Shown here: piece by piece, positions 44,494 through 54,136 of the stretch | How the letters are laid out: each line of letters opens with the position of its first letter | Position numbering within the stretch: position 1 is the first letter of the stretch | NCBI RefSeq assembly: GCF_002866825.1 | Contig: NZ_PKUS01000011.1 | Location: 1 to 64,000 of the forward strand | Length of the DNA stretch: 64,000 nt | Origin: Pseudohalioglobus lutimaris | GTDB taxonomy: Bacteria; Pseudomonadota; Gammaproteobacteria; Pseudomonadales; Halieaceae | Direction: 5' to 3' | Program-made: the position numbers and the translations under genes | The notes under the pieces: model-generated | Database searches by the model: none | What the model was told of the DNA's origin: nothing | The model's input: only the letters and a program-made list of their open reading frames with translations

Positions 44494-46122
44494 TCACTCG
44501 GCCTGGTAGTCGGAAAACTGCGCTCGAAGATCTTTCTTGCTGATTTTTCCGGTCGCAGTGTGTGGGATTTCCTCTACAAATACAGCGTCTTCGGGAATCC
44601 ACCACCTGGCAACCTTACCTTCGAGGTAGGCGAGAATCTCCTCCTTTTCCAGGTCCGTGCCGGGCTCCCTGATAATGATCAGCAGTGGGCGTTCCGTCCA
44701 CTTGGGGTGGGGCACGCCGATAACGGCCGCCTCTGCCACAGCGGGGTGGCCCACCGCCGCATTTTCCAGGTCGATAGAGCTGATCCATTCCCCGCCAGAC
44801 TTGATTACATCCTTGGTGCGGTCGGTGATGCGCATGTAGCCCCTTTCATCCATGCAGGCGACGTCACCGGTGCCGAAGTAGCCGTTGGCGTCCAGCGCGT
44901 CGACCTCATCCCGGCGGAAATAACCGCTGGCGACCCAATTGCCACGGACGCGCACTTCACCGGTGGATGCCCCATCCCAGGGCTGCACCTGACCCTCGTC
45001 ATCGACGATACGCAGGTCGATACCGAAAATCGGTCGTCCCTGCTTTAGTTTGATCGCGTCCAGTTGTTCTTTGGGCAGATCGGCCATGCCGGGTTTGAGA
45101 GCGTTGAATACCCCCAGCGGCCCGGTTTCGGTCATGCCCCAGGCGTGATGCGTGTATACACCATGCTTGTCGCTGAACTCCTCCATGATCGACAGTGGGC
45201 AGGCTGCGCCGCCGACCACGACGCGCTTCAGGCTATCTATGCTCTTGCCCGACTCTCGCAGATAACCCAGCAGGGCCAGCCAGACAGTGGGCACCCCGGC
45301 GGACATATTGACTTGCTCCTCCTCAATCAGCCGTTGCAGGGTTGCACCATCACCCATCTTGCTGCCGGGAAAAACCAGCTTTGCACCCATCATCGGCGCG
45401 CTATAGGGCAGACCCCAGGCGTTGACATGGAACATGGGTACGATAGGTAGAATCTTGGATTCGGCGGAGATAGACATTGCGTCGGGTAGGGCTACGCCAT
45501 AGGAGTGCAGCACCGTGGAGCGGTGACTGTATAGCACGCCCTTGGGGTTGCCCGTGGTGCCAGAGGTGTAGCACAGCGAACTGGCGGTATTCTCGTCGAG
45601 GTCGGGCCAGGAATACGTGTCGGCGTGTCCGGCTATAAACCGCTCGTAGTCGACGACATTGGGCAGCGAGCAATCGGGCATGTTTGACGCGTCCGTCAGG
45701 ACAACATAAGCCTCCACTGTCGGCAACTTTTCTATCAGACTCTCCAGCAGTGGAACGAAATCTGGATCAACGAAAACCAGCTTGTCCTCTGCATGGTTGA
45801 CTATGTATTCAACCTGTTCCGGGAACAGGCGCGGGTTGATAGTGTGGCAAACTGCACCCGAACAAGAGATAGCGTAGTACAGCTCAAAGTGTCGATAGTC
45901 GTTCCACGCCAGGGTAGCGATACGATCACCTTCCTGTACCCCCTTTTCAGCGAGGGCGTTGGCCAGTTGCCGGGCGCGGCGGAAGGCCTCGGTGTAGGTG
46001 TAACGATGGGAGGGGTTGTCTGCGGTGATCGAGACGATCTCCGAGTCCCCGTGCGCTTGCTCGGCAAAGCTCATGATGCTGGTGATTGTCAGCGGTAGGT
46101 TCATCATCTGGCCGCGTATCAT
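44494..46122 (-). CDS. AMP-forming medium/long-chain fatty acid CoA ligase
   Basis: A 542-residue adenylate-forming enzyme of the AlkK/DmdB-like group. [19 protein letters not shown] (about residues 182-200) is motif A3, WGMTETGP motif A5, [17 protein letters not shown] motif A7, and [13 protein letters not shown] the acyl-binding fatty-acid signature. The catalytic Lys is in [25 protein letters not shown] precedes ATG 46122. Next to an acyl-CoA dehydrogenase and a WS/DGAT it probably activates fatty acids; DMSP metabolism is an alternative. Confidence 0.9.
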   Translation of the reverse strand: MIRGQMMNLPLTITSIMSFAEQAHGDSEIVSITADNPSHRYTYTEAFRRARQLANALAEKGVQEGDRIATLAWNDYRHFELYYAISCSGAVCHTINPRLFPEQVEYIVNHAEDKLVFVDPDFVPLLESLIEKLPTVEAYVVLTDASNMPDCSLPNVVDYERFIAGHADTYSWPDLDENTASSLCYTSGTTGNPKGVLYSHRSTVLHSYGVALPDAMSISAESKILPIVPMFHVNAWGLPYSAPMMGAKLVFPGSKMGDGATLQRLIEEEQVNMSAGVPTVWLALLGYLRESGKSIDSLKRVVVGGAACPLSIMEEFSDKHGVYTHHAWGMTETGPLGVFNALKPGMADLPKEQLDAIKLKQGRPIFGIDLRIVDDEGQVQPWDGASTGEVRVRGNWVASGYFRRDEVDALDANGYFGTGDVACMDERGYMRITDRTKDVIKSGGEWISSIDLENAAVGHPAVAEAAVIGVPHPKWTERPLLIIIREPGTDLEKEEILAYLEGKVARWWIPEDAVFVEEIPHTATGKISKKDLRAQFSDYQAE

Positions 46123-46170
46123 GCTTTCTCTCCTGTGTTCACATATTGAGGGGCGTCCAATGGTCCAGGG

Positions 46171-47613
46171 CTAGTCGCTGCTGGCTCCGTTGTCGAAGGC
46201 GGGGCTGTGCACCGGTTTGATGCCGGCAGCTTGTAGCAATTCATTAAAGCTGTCCCGGATACACTGGGCGTAAAAATCAGGGTCGGGCAACATATCCCGG
46301 CACGCTACAATCCCCACCCACATATGACCCGCGTAACTAACGGCAGTATGATTTATACCTATGGCGTCCGAGGGAATAGAGATGGGATAAAGCCGTTGCA
46401 GTTCTGCGCCCGCCAGGTATTGAGCCTGGGCAGGTCCGCGTACATTGGAGACGACGGTATTCATGCTGGGTGCCATTCTATTTACCAGCCAGCCGGTCAG
46501 CACCCCTGGTAAGTTTTCGGTGAGCACAGGCATCTCGTTATTCAGTACACTGTCCTCGCCCTTTTGCGCCGTGGCGCTGTCATGGCAGGCCTGTAGCCGC
46601 TCTAAAGGGTCCTCTATATCCGTATGCAGGGAGGTTCTGGCAACGCCAACACCATTGCCTCCGGCACTGGCATTTTCACGCAAACTGACCGGCATCATGG
46701 CGACGAGTGAATCGTCGGGTAACTCATGGTGAACAAGTAAATAGCGACGCATGGCGCCGCTTACCACAGCGAGAAAAATATCGTTGATGGTGATTCCCTT
46801 AACCTTGCCACGTAATGCCTTGAAGGCAGCCAGAGGTAAACCCACACCCTCGGCGACGCGATGCGGCGAAATCTTGCCGCTGAAATGTGTTTTCGGTGCG
46901 GGCGCGAGATTGTTAATCAGATCGCCTATGTGCCGCTCCCCAAATGCGATATCACCCGCGCTCTTCGCCAGTTTGAATGCGCTGCCTGCAGCCAGGCGGG
47001 AGAGAGCGGCGGTTCGCCGCCCCTGATTGAAGATCGCCCTGGAACCCATCTCCATCAGGCTGGGTTCACGGTCGGTAATAATGGCTTCTGGTTTTTCACG
47101 GTGTGTGACGGGATTCGGGTTTTCCGCGTGCATCTGGCTAATGACATGCAGACTGGCCATACCGTCAACCGCCGCATGATGCATTTTGTAGAACAGCGCG
47201 AAGCAGCCGGGCGGAAGACCGGGGATATGGTCCAGGCCACCGATAACATAGATTTCCCAGAGAGGACGGCCTCTATCGAGGGGGCGAGCGTGCAGTCGGG
47301 CCACCTGGATCATCAACTGGCGCCAGTCTCCCGGTTGCGGAAGCGCGATATGGCGCACGTGAAACTCCACATCAAAATCGGCGGTATCAATCCAATAGGG
47401 CCTGTCAATACCCAGGGGAGGTTCAACCAGGCGACGCCGAAAAAACGGGTTGGAGTGCATTCGCACGTCAAAATGGCCGAGTATGTCCTTAAATCTCACC
47501 TTGCCGCCAGGCGCTGTAGCAGGATCATACAGGCCCAACGCGCCCACGTGGCTGTAGTTATTACCCTGTTCCACTGTCAGGAAGGTGGTATCTGTGCCAC
47601 TGAGCTGTTGCAT
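46171..47613 (-). CDS. wax ester synthase/diacylglycerol acyltransferase (WS/DGAT)
   Basis: Joins acyl-CoA to a fatty alcohol or diacylglycerol to make storage wax esters or triacylglycerol. The 480-residue length is typical. The active-site motif HHAAVDG lies at residues 145-151, preceded by RGRPLWEIYVI, and the C-terminal VVSNVRGPAQAQYLAGAE carries the conserved NVPGP-like segment. It is 48 bases upstream of the CoA ligase, in the same direction, so acyl activation and storage are probably linked. Confidence 0.93.
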   Translation of the reverse strand: MQQLSGTDTTFLTVEQGNNYSHVGALGLYDPATAPGGKVRFKDILGHFDVRMHSNPFFRRRLVEPPLGIDRPYWIDTADFDVEFHVRHIALPQPGDWRQLMIQVARLHARPLDRGRPLWEIYVIGGLDHIPGLPPGCFALFYKMHHAAVDGMASLHVISQMHAENPNPVTHREKPEAIITDREPSLMEMGSRAIFNQGRRTAALSRLAAGSAFKLAKSAGDIAFGERHIGDLINNLAPAPKTHFSGKISPHRVAEGVGLPLAAFKALRGKVKGITINDIFLAVVSGAMRRYLLVHHELPDDSLVAMMPVSLRENASAGGNGVGVARTSLHTDIEDPLERLQACHDSATAQKGEDSVLNNEMPVLTENLPGVLTGWLVNRMAPSMNTVVSNVRGPAQAQYLAGAELQRLYPISIPSDAIGINHTAVSYAGHMWVGIVACRDMLPDPDFYAQCIRDSFNELLQAAGIKPVHSPAFDNGASSD

Positions 47614-47902
47614 GCCTATTCCTCGATCTAGTGTTATGTGTGTATTGATTCTAGGGAAATCATCTCAAAGCGGGAATAACTGAGCTGGCCAGGTTGCAAT
47701 GGAATCCGGCCAAGTCACGGGTGGTTCGCCACCGACCTCATGACTGGCCGCATTCCACATCAGGACGACCGATACACCAGTGGCACAGGGGGCGCCGGCA
47801 GCTTATCCTTGTCAGGGTTAATCTTGCTACAGAGGAATAAGCTGTGCTGAATATCGTCGAACTGGGATCTGCGTGTCTCAGTATGCTCGCAGCTCGCCCA
47901 TA

Positions 47903-48346
47903 ATGTCATCTGAACTCGATTCTCGTAGGAATCCCGACCGACCCATTGTCGCTGTCGGGGTTGTTGTATGGCGCGGGGAGGATTTTTTGCTCGTACGGCG
48001 CGGCAAGGAACCCAACAAAGGGCACTGGAGTATCCCGGGTGGTGCCCAGAAATTGGGGGAAACCGTTTTCGCCGCTGCGGTCCGCGAGGTACAGGAGGAG
48101 ACCGGGTTGGATATCGAGTTCTGTGCTCTGGTCGATGTCGTCGACGGCATCATGCGGGATGATCAGGGAGAGTTGCTATACCACTACACCCTGGTGGATG
48201 TAGTGGCAGAGTCCCCTGAGGGGGAACCCGTTGCGGCCGACGACGCTGCGGCCGTCGGCTGGTTCAAGCCCGAAGACCTACCGGCATTGGGTCTTTGGAC
48301 CGAGACAGAGCGAATCATCCGGGAGTCAGCTCTGAAGCGCCATTGA
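47903..48346 (+). CDS. Nudix hydrolase
   Basis: A protein of 147 residues with the full Nudix box: GAQKLGETVFAAAVREVQEETGL matches G-x5-E-x7-R-E-U-x-E-E-x-G-U, at about residues 45-67. IVAVGVVVWR and HWSIPGG precede it as in ADP-ribose- and NADH-type pyrophosphatases. ATG 47903 gives a usual length; a GTG at 47873 (GGGAT upstream) would add ten residues. Substrate unknown, probably a nucleoside diphosphate linked to another moiety. Confidence 0.88.
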   Translation: MSSELDSRRNPDRPIVAVGVVVWRGEDFLLVRRGKEPNKGHWSIPGGAQKLGETVFAAAVREVQEETGLDIEFCALVDVVDGIMRDDQGELLYHYTLVDVVAESPEGEPVAADDAAAVGWFKPEDLPALGLWTETERIIRESALKRH

Positions 48347-48588
48347 GAGCCACCGCCGGCCAAGGCCTGTTGTTGCAGAAATGGTGCTCGATGCGAATAG
48401 TATGTGGATACAGAGAATTGGCTGCATCGAACGGCAAGTTGACAAATCCAATTCGGTTATGTTGCGAACGATCAAGCAATAGTGTCGAAGTCATTCATAT
48501 ACCGTAATTTCGTGGAGTCTATTGACGGCATTGTCCATTATTCTTGTTGGCAGTAACTGACTCAGGCGAACAGCCTGCTCCAGTTCGG
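48347..48588. other. intergenic region between Nudix and araC genes
   Basis: No gene or strong hairpin is seen before the promoter at 48589. Confidence 0.45.
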
Positions 48589-48617
48589 TTGACAACACGT
48601 TGAACTGGGGATCTAAT
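48589..48617 (+). promoter_or_regulatory. sigma70-type promoter of the araC gene
   Basis: TTGACA (48589-48594) and TCTAAT (48612-48617) are separated by exactly 17 bases, a near-consensus -35/-10 pair. Transcription would start near 48624, about 70 bases before the ATG at 48696. Confidence 0.65.
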
Positions 48618-48695
48618 CATTGATGGGCGGGGGAATACCTTGAAAAGGAGATATCCTGCGCGATAACTACTATAAAGGACGTAAACGGCAACACC

Positions 48696-49709
48696 ATGAA
48701 TATGCCGTCAATCAAGTTATATGCGCTCTCACTCAAGAAAGTTCGTACTTTCATGCACAGGCGTGGTTTCGACGACGCCGTATTGCTGGCCAATACCGAA
48801 TTACATTCAAGTGATCTTGATGACCCCTACCGGCTAATTAGCCAGGAACAGGCGCGGATGTTCTACCGCAACGTGGTCGATCTGTCCGACGACCCGGGAC
48901 TTGGTCTGGAAATTGGTTGGATGACCAGCATCACCGAAAAGGGCCCGCTTGGCTTGATGCAAATTGTTGCCCGCACCGTGCTCGAAGCGGTGGAAGAGGG
49001 TTGGGCTTCCCGGGATACCTATAATGGACTGATCGACTGGAACTATGAAGTCAATGCAGACGCCGTGGTTCACCACGTCGCTTGTCAAGAAGAATACGAG
49101 CCGCTGCGGATTTTCCTGCTGGAGCGTGGGTTAGGCATGCTCCAGGCCCATGCCGAGGAACTGGCTGGATCAGAGGCGAAACCTACCAAGGTACTGGTCG
49201 ACTACAAGGCCCAAAAGAATTTTAAGCGTTATCAGGAAATATTCCGCTGCCCGGTGTACTTTGAAGAGAAAGTTGTTGAGATACATTATCCGGCTAGTTA
49301 TCTCAACCAGAAATTAGACGGCCATGACCAGCCGGCCCACGATACGCTTGAAGTGCTGCAGCACAGTTTGCTGAAGAAACTGTCTGCTGAAAAAGATATT
49401 GTCGATGAAGTCAAAATGGCCCTGCGCAGAAAGCCCGGCCAGTTCCCCAACCTCAATCAGGTAGCGAGCAAACTGGCCATGTCGCCGAGGACGCTCAGGC
49501 GTAAGCTGGGCGCGGAGGGCGTGCGATTTCAGGATTTGCTGGACAATAAGCGACGTAAGGTCGCAGAGGACTATTTGTCCAACTCCGACTTGACGATCCA
49601 GCAGATTGCCGAGCAATGTGATTTCAGCGACGGGCAGAATTTTTCCCAGGCCTACAAGCGCTGGACGGGAATGTCACCCACCGAGTACCGCAATTCCCAC
49701 CGGAAATAG
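48696..49709 (+). CDS. AraC-family transcriptional regulator (PF12625 N-terminal domain)
   Basis: A 337-residue regulator. The N-terminal domain has LLANTELHSSDLDDPYRLIS and EQARMFYRN, and the C-terminal domain LAMSPRTLRRKLGAEG and IQQIAEQCDFSDGQNFSQAYKRWTGMSPTEY. It aligns along its full length with the regulator at 11592, so the two are paralogues. It converges on the SDR gene at 49720 (10-base gap). Likely targets are the neighbouring dehydrogenases or lipid genes. A near-consensus promoter lies upstream. Confidence 0.9.
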   Translation: MNMPSIKLYALSLKKVRTFMHRRGFDDAVLLANTELHSSDLDDPYRLISQEQARMFYRNVVDLSDDPGLGLEIGWMTSITEKGPLGLMQIVARTVLEAVEEGWASRDTYNGLIDWNYEVNADAVVHHVACQEEYEPLRIFLLERGLGMLQAHAEELAGSEAKPTKVLVDYKAQKNFKRYQEIFRCPVYFEEKVVEIHYPASYLNQKLDGHDQPAHDTLEVLQHSLLKKLSAEKDIVDEVKMALRRKPGQFPNLNQVASKLAMSPRTLRRKLGAEGVRFQDLLDNKRRKVAEDYLSNSDLTIQQIAEQCDFSDGQNFSQAYKRWTGMSPTEYRNSHRK

Positions 49710-49719
49710 GCTGGGTCAG

Positions 49720-50454
49720 TTACATTTTTCTCAGCATGCTGATGGGCAATAGCTTTATCAACTTCGCCACCAGAGTCCAGGGCCAGGGCGGCACATAGCG
49801 GAAGCTCACTCTTCGTTCGATCAAGTCAGCCATGATTCGTGTCCCCTTCTCTGCGCTCACTACAAATGGTCTGCTGCTCAAGGCGCGGTTGAGGTCTGTG
49901 TCGATATAGCCCGGCGCCAGTTCGGTTACCGTGATTGGCTCGCTGTAGGTCTCGCAACGCAGCGCCTCCAGGTACTTGCTGAAGCCAGCCTTGCTGGCGC
50001 TGTATGCTCCTTGCCCTCGCATACCGCGTAGTGCAGCGACGGAAGTGATGCCGACCAGTTGTCCCTGTCCCTGTTCGCGAAACAGTTCAACAGCAGCCTC
50101 TGATGTGGCCATGGCGGCGGCCAGGTTGACCTGAATCGTTTTTCGCATCTGTTCGAAATTGCCCTCTCCAATTCTGGCAGAAAAAGCTACCCCAGCGTTG
50201 ACGATGACAATATCCAGCCCGCCCAATTCCTCCGCGCACTGGCGCAGTGCAACCGGTACGGCATCGAATTCTTCCACATCCAGCGCTCTGATACAGATTT
50301 GGGAAGCCTGTCCCTGCAATTCAGCCTGGAGTCGCTCGAGATCTTCCAGCGAACGAGCGGTAAGGGCAAGTTTGTAGCCGCGGGCTGCGAACTGCCTGGC
50401 CAGACCTTCACCCAGGCCGCGCGAAGCCCCGGTAATAAAAACAGATTTGCTCAT
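49720..50454 (-). CDS. short-chain dehydrogenase/reductase
   Basis: A 244-residue SDR. SVFITGASRGLGEGLARQ (about residues 4-21) is the cofactor loop, with Arg in ALTARSLEDL favouring NADP. NAGVAFSA, ITSVAALRG and YSASKAGFSKY give the Asn and catalytic Ser-Tyr-Lys. The C-terminal basic and hydrophobic tail (WPWTLVAKLIKLLPISMLRKM) suggests membrane association. It lies 46 bases downstream of the Zn-alcohol dehydrogenase in one minus-strand run. Substrate unknown. Confidence 0.88.
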   Translation of the reverse strand: MSKSVFITGASRGLGEGLARQFAARGYKLALTARSLEDLERLQAELQGQASQICIRALDVEEFDAVPVALRQCAEELGGLDIVIVNAGVAFSARIGEGNFEQMRKTIQVNLAAAMATSEAAVELFREQGQGQLVGITSVAALRGMRGQGAYSASKAGFSKYLEALRCETYSEPITVTELAPGYIDTDLNRALSSRPFVVSAEKGTRIMADLIERRVSFRYVPPWPWTLVAKLIKLLPISMLRKM

Positions 50455-50500
50455 TCGTGCTCCGCTAGAGTGTCGTAGTGGGGCGCACCAGCGGCGTGCC

Positions 50501-51511
50501 TCAAGGTTCGATCATGATTTTGCAATGGCCGTTGGGCTGCATCAAATCCGCAAACGCCTCTGGCACTTCGTCCAGCGACACGCTGCGGGTAATCAACCCG
50601 TCGGTCCGTATTCTGCCAGACTCGAGAATTCGAACAATGAACTTGAAGTCTTCCAGAGAGTAGCCGAAGGAGAAGGTGATACGGATCTTTTTCTGGGCAG
50701 CGGTCAGTGAAGTGATGGGCTCCGGCTCCATGGAGGCGCCTACAGAGACAATATGGGTGCCGGTTGCAGCTGCGTCGATCAATTGCTGCAACATGGGTCG
50801 ACCAACACACTCGACGATGACGGTGGGTACCACGCCGGTGATGTCTTTGAACGCCTGAACGGGATTAGGGTTTTTTCCTGCGTAGATAGTGTCGGTGGCG
50901 CCCGCCAGTTTGGCGCGAGCCAGCCTTGCCTCATCCAGGTCGGATATCACCACGTTCTCGGCGCCGAAAAAGCGGGCCCACTTGAGAACAGCGATGCCGA
51001 TAATGCCAGCGCCGATGATCAGCACATTGGACCCCATGGGCAGTTGGCAATCCCGGAACGCGGCGAGCCCTACGGCCAGGGGCTCCACCAGCGCAGCTTG
51101 CTGGTTATTGACAGCGTCAGGCAGTGGTGTGCTGACGGCAGCCTGAACAATGACGTATTCCGCATAAGCACCGTGAGTGGTAAAGCCGATCAAGTCGGGG
51201 TTTTCGCACTCTTCGTACAGACCCTCAAGGCAGGGTGGACACTGACCGCAGAACATGAAGGCCAGGGAAGTAGCTCGATCGCCAACGTTCCAGCCCGTGA
51301 CACCCTCTCCCAAGGCAGCCACCTCACCGGAAAATTCGTGTCCGAATGCGATACCCTCGGAAGCGACAGATGCCTGGTAGGCGTGAAGATCCGAGCCGCA
51401 GATGCCGCAGGCCGCGACTTTCAGTAACAATTGACCGGGTCCCGGTTGTGGCATTTGTATATCGCTTACCGCCAGTGCTTTGTCGGCTCCTTCGAATGTG
51501 ACTGCTTTCAT
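50501..51511 (-). CDS. zinc-dependent medium-chain alcohol dehydrogenase
   Basis: A 336-residue enzyme oxidising an alcohol or polyol with NAD(P). CGICGSDLHAY (about 36-46) holds the first catalytic Zn Cys, GHEFSGEV the His-Glu pair, and CGQCPPCLEGLYEEC (about 88-102) the four structural-Zn Cys. VLIIGAGIIGIAVLKWA is the Rossmann loop. The style is that of butanediol or sorbitol dehydrogenases, which is of interest because an acetoin-dehydrogenase operon lies 3 kb away, but the substrate is not proven. Confidence 0.9.
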   Translation of the reverse strand: MKAVTFEGADKALAVSDIQMPQPGPGQLLLKVAACGICGSDLHAYQASVASEGIAFGHEFSGEVAALGEGVTGWNVGDRATSLAFMFCGQCPPCLEGLYEECENPDLIGFTTHGAYAEYVIVQAAVSTPLPDAVNNQQAALVEPLAVGLAAFRDCQLPMGSNVLIIGAGIIGIAVLKWARFFGAENVVISDLDEARLARAKLAGATDTIYAGKNPNPVQAFKDITGVVPTVIVECVGRPMLQQLIDAAATGTHIVSVGASMEPEPITSLTAAQKKIRITFSFGYSLEDFKFIVRILESGRIRTDGLITRSVSLDEVPEAFADLMQPNGHCKIMIEP

Positions 51512-51559
51512 CGTCTATCTCCTGATTGCCGGGCGATAATCACCCGTTCATTTTTTTTG

Positions 51560-51766
51560 CTAAATGTTATCGGTGCCAGAAACGGAAGACCTGGCACCCT
51601 CCCGCAGTACCTCGAAGCGCACTGGTGCGTCTAGCTGCAGTTCGGTCTGCACGTTGCCTAGCATCGGATTCCAGTCTTCATACGAACTGAAATCAGTCAG
51701 TACCTGCCAGATCGCGGCGGGTTCCCACGCAATGCCGATGCTTTTGTTTATATCGTAAGAAAACAC
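51560..51766 (-). pseudogene. truncated SRPBCC-domain protein
   Basis: The 68-residue product reads SIGIAWEPAAIWQVLTDFSSYEDWNPML, the start of a START-like SRPBCC domain (normally about 140-150 residues), and stops after the first half of the beta-sheet. The start is a GTG at 51766. It sits between the VOC gene and the alcohol dehydrogenase in the same direction. It is either truncated or a very short member; a full hydrophobic pocket cannot form. Confidence 0.55.
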
Positions 51767-51781
51767 TATGAATTTACTCTG

Positions 51782-52777
51782 TCACGCTTTGTCGCGAGCG
51801 ATGTGCTTCTTGTACGTGCGTTGGGCCTTCCAATTCAGCAACTTATTGATCATCTTATCCTTCAGGCTTGGAGGTGCGAAGCCGTAGAGGCCCCAGAGCT
51901 TCTTGACCATGAAAATCATCTCTACCGAGAACCCCTGTCGGTCGTTGTTGTAGGTGATGGCTCCTGTGTCCTTGATGACTATCGGCTCGATATTACTCTG
52001 CATTCCCATTTTCTGGGTTGTCTCGAAACAGGCATCGAAGTCCTCGACGTCCGGAAAGCAGATGGCAAAGTTCATCACCCCGATGTCCCCCAGGCGGTAG
52101 TCCGGCGATCGGGGCCGGCTGTCTCGATACTGAGAGACCACCAGGTACATATCATCCAGGCGCAGTGTCTGGAGACGTTCGAGTTTGCCACCTTCCTGCC
52201 AGAAGGTTTTGTGTTGGAATCTGTCCTCACAGGGAGTGAAGCCAAAACCGTCACACATGTCCTCGACGGTGGTTGGCAGGTTCAGACTGGATATTCCCAG
52301 TCCAACAATTTTCGCCGGCCGGTCGCCGGGCACCAGGTCGGGGTCCTCCACCAGTTCCAGCAGAATGCCGTCCGGGTCCTTGAGCAGAGCGTGGGTGAGA
52401 TGTTCAGGATCTTCATTGTACAATAACGCAACTACGCTACCCCCGGCGCTCATAGCGATATCGCTGACCTGCTCCAGTGATTTAACGGCGATTATTATCC
52501 TGTTGTAGCCCTCGTCGGTCAGCTTGTGATCCTCGCGCAAAGGCCGCGATTCCGGGTTCTCGAACTGGAAAAGCTCCAGCTGAAATAACTCTCGATCATC
52601 TATCAGCCACTGAGTGGAGGAGGCGACGTTCTCCATCCCTTGTACCTGGTCAGCCTGCGCTCCGCGAAACTCGGCGGTACCAAAGATATGATCCATGCCA
52701 AATACATTGGTGTAGAAATCTGTACCGCGCTTTTGATCACTGACTACTACTGCAATCTGCCCAATGCGTCTGTTCAT
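51782..52777 (-). CDS. VOC (glyoxalase/dioxygenase superfamily) protein, two-domain
   Basis: A 331-residue protein with two vicinal-oxygen-chelate modules: RRIGQIAVVVSDQKRGTDFYT to LLKDPDGILLELVEDP (about 2-140), and KIVGLGISSLNLPTTVEDM to GFSVEMIFM (about 148-285). Such proteins include extradiol dioxygenases, epimerases and glyoxalases. Candidate metal ligands occur but the activity cannot be assigned. I chose ATG 52777, where the first VOC strand begins at once; an open frame to 52903 lacks support. Co-directional with the downstream SRPBCC fragment and alcohol dehydrogenase. Confidence 0.8.
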   Translation of the reverse strand: MNRRIGQIAVVVSDQKRGTDFYTNVFGMDHIFGTAEFRGAQADQVQGMENVASSTQWLIDDRELFQLELFQFENPESRPLREDHKLTDEGYNRIIIAVKSLEQVSDIAMSAGGSVVALLYNEDPEHLTHALLKDPDGILLELVEDPDLVPGDRPAKIVGLGISSLNLPTTVEDMCDGFGFTPCEDRFQHKTFWQEGGKLERLQTLRLDDMYLVVSQYRDSRPRSPDYRLGDIGVMNFAICFPDVEDFDACFETTQKMGMQSNIEPIVIKDTGAITYNNDRQGFSVEMIFMVKKLWGLYGFAPPSLKDKMINKLLNWKAQRTYKKHIARDKA

Positions 52778-53099
52778 TTTGGCGGTCTCTGTCGTTTGCA
52801 CCGCCCGCGATGACGGGGGCGGTAATGCTAGAGGGTGATAGTAATAGGCAGTGATCGAAAAGGCTGTCGGAAAAGCGGCCAGTAAGCATTGAATTTGGGA
52901 CAATATGCTTCCGCATCGCTTATGTGGCGGCTGTATTTTCTTTTTGTAAACTCACACTTTATATATGGCCGCAAACCACATGCCGCCGTCCTTATTTCCT
53001 GTTGCCCGAAGTGGGGGGCATGCATATTGTTTGGTTTCTACTGACGCACGCCGATTTTTATTGGGGGCGTTGATCGATGTTTAACAAGGAATAATGACT

Positions 53100-54065
53100 A
53101 TGGCCCAACTCCCTTATGCTCTGGATAAATATGCAATGACGTCGAGACGTATTCCGACCAACGGCATTGAACTAAACGTATTTGAGGCCGGTTCTGGCCC
53201 CCTTGTTCTGCTGTTACATGGCTTCCCGGAGTGCTGGGCCAGTTGGGGGCCACAGATTACCTACTTGCTGGACCGGGGATATCATGTGGTTGTGCCCGAG
53301 ATGCGTGGTTACGGTGAAAGCGACGCACCTGCGGCAGTGGCGGCTTACGATACTGTGGAACTTGCTGCCGATGTGGCGGGTTTGATCGAGGCCTATGGCG
53401 AGGAGCCAGCCGTGGTCATTGGGCATGACTGGGGTTGTACTGTGGCCTGGCATGTTGCCTGGCTACACCCGGAAAAGCTGGCGGGTATAGGCGGCTTATC
53501 GGTACCCTGGTTCGGTCGCGGTGAAGTGCCGATCCTGGATATAATCACCGCACTGTACCCGGATGACTATTTCTATATCACAGACTTCCAGCGGCCAGAG
53601 ACTACCGAACTGTTTGACCGGGATCATCAAGAGACGCTGACCCGGGTGATGCGGGGTCATATGGATATGCTCGGTCAGCCCGCCGATGAGCGCAGTTTCC
53701 TGGAGCGCATCACCATGCCGGATACGCCGGTAGATTTCATGCATCAGGACTTTATCGAGTATTTGGTAAGTCGTTATCGCTTCCATGGATTCGAGCCGCC
53801 CCACAACTGGTACCGCAATTTCACGCGCACCTTCGAGCGTACCGCCGCGCATGCGGCTGACGTCATTACTGTGCCGGCCATGTATCTCACTGGAACCGGC
53901 GAGTGGACTGTTGAACTGGCACAGTCCCTGGGCATTGACGAACTGGCGCTGTTTTCGGATCTGCGTGTCACCGGCCTTGCTGAAGCGGGGCACTGGTTGG
54001 GCCAGGAGAAGCCGGAATGGGTGAACGGGAAGGTCAGCGAGTTTTTGCAGACTATCGATTACTGA
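53100..54065 (+). CDS. alpha/beta hydrolase, epoxide hydrolase-like
   Basis: A 321-residue alpha/beta-fold enzyme. LLLHGFPECWASW (about 38-50) is the oxyanion HGFPE motif, MRGYGESDAP follows, and VIGHDWGCTVAW carries the nucleophile Asp in the GHDWG elbow, as in epoxide hydrolases and haloacid-type hydrolases. The catalytic His is in AEAGHWLGQEKPE near the end. AAGGA lies 9 bases before ATG 53100; ATG 53094 is too close to it. It converges with the lpd gene. Confidence 0.9.
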   Translation: MAQLPYALDKYAMTSRRIPTNGIELNVFEAGSGPLVLLLHGFPECWASWGPQITYLLDRGYHVVVPEMRGYGESDAPAAVAAYDTVELAADVAGLIEAYGEEPAVVIGHDWGCTVAWHVAWLHPEKLAGIGGLSVPWFGRGEVPILDIITALYPDDYFYITDFQRPETTELFDRDHQETLTRVMRGHMDMLGQPADERSFLERITMPDTPVDFMHQDFIEYLVSRYRFHGFEPPHNWYRNFTRTFERTAAHAADVITVPAMYLTGTGEWTVELAQSLGIDELALFSDLRVTGLAEAGHWLGQEKPEWVNGKVSEFLQTIDY

Positions 54066-54079
54066 TGAAAAGTATGGGG

Positions 54080-54101
54080 AACCGCGGTGACCGGCGCGGT
54101 T
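54080..54101. terminator. hairpin between convergent hydrolase and lpd genes
   Basis: AACCGCG (54080-54086) and CGCGGTT (54095-54101) pair perfectly across an 8-base loop. The T tract is short, so activity as bidirectional terminator is likely but not certain. Confidence 0.5.
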
Positions 54102-54136
54102 TCTCAGCAGGTCGCCAGCGCCGCAAGGCACGCTTG

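Noticed and set aside
42589-46122. DMSP demethiolation genes dmdC and dmdB
   Set aside because: Sequence alone cannot separate these from fatty-acid FadE and CoA ligases, and WS/DGAT next door favours lipid metabolism; no dmdA or dmdD is seen.
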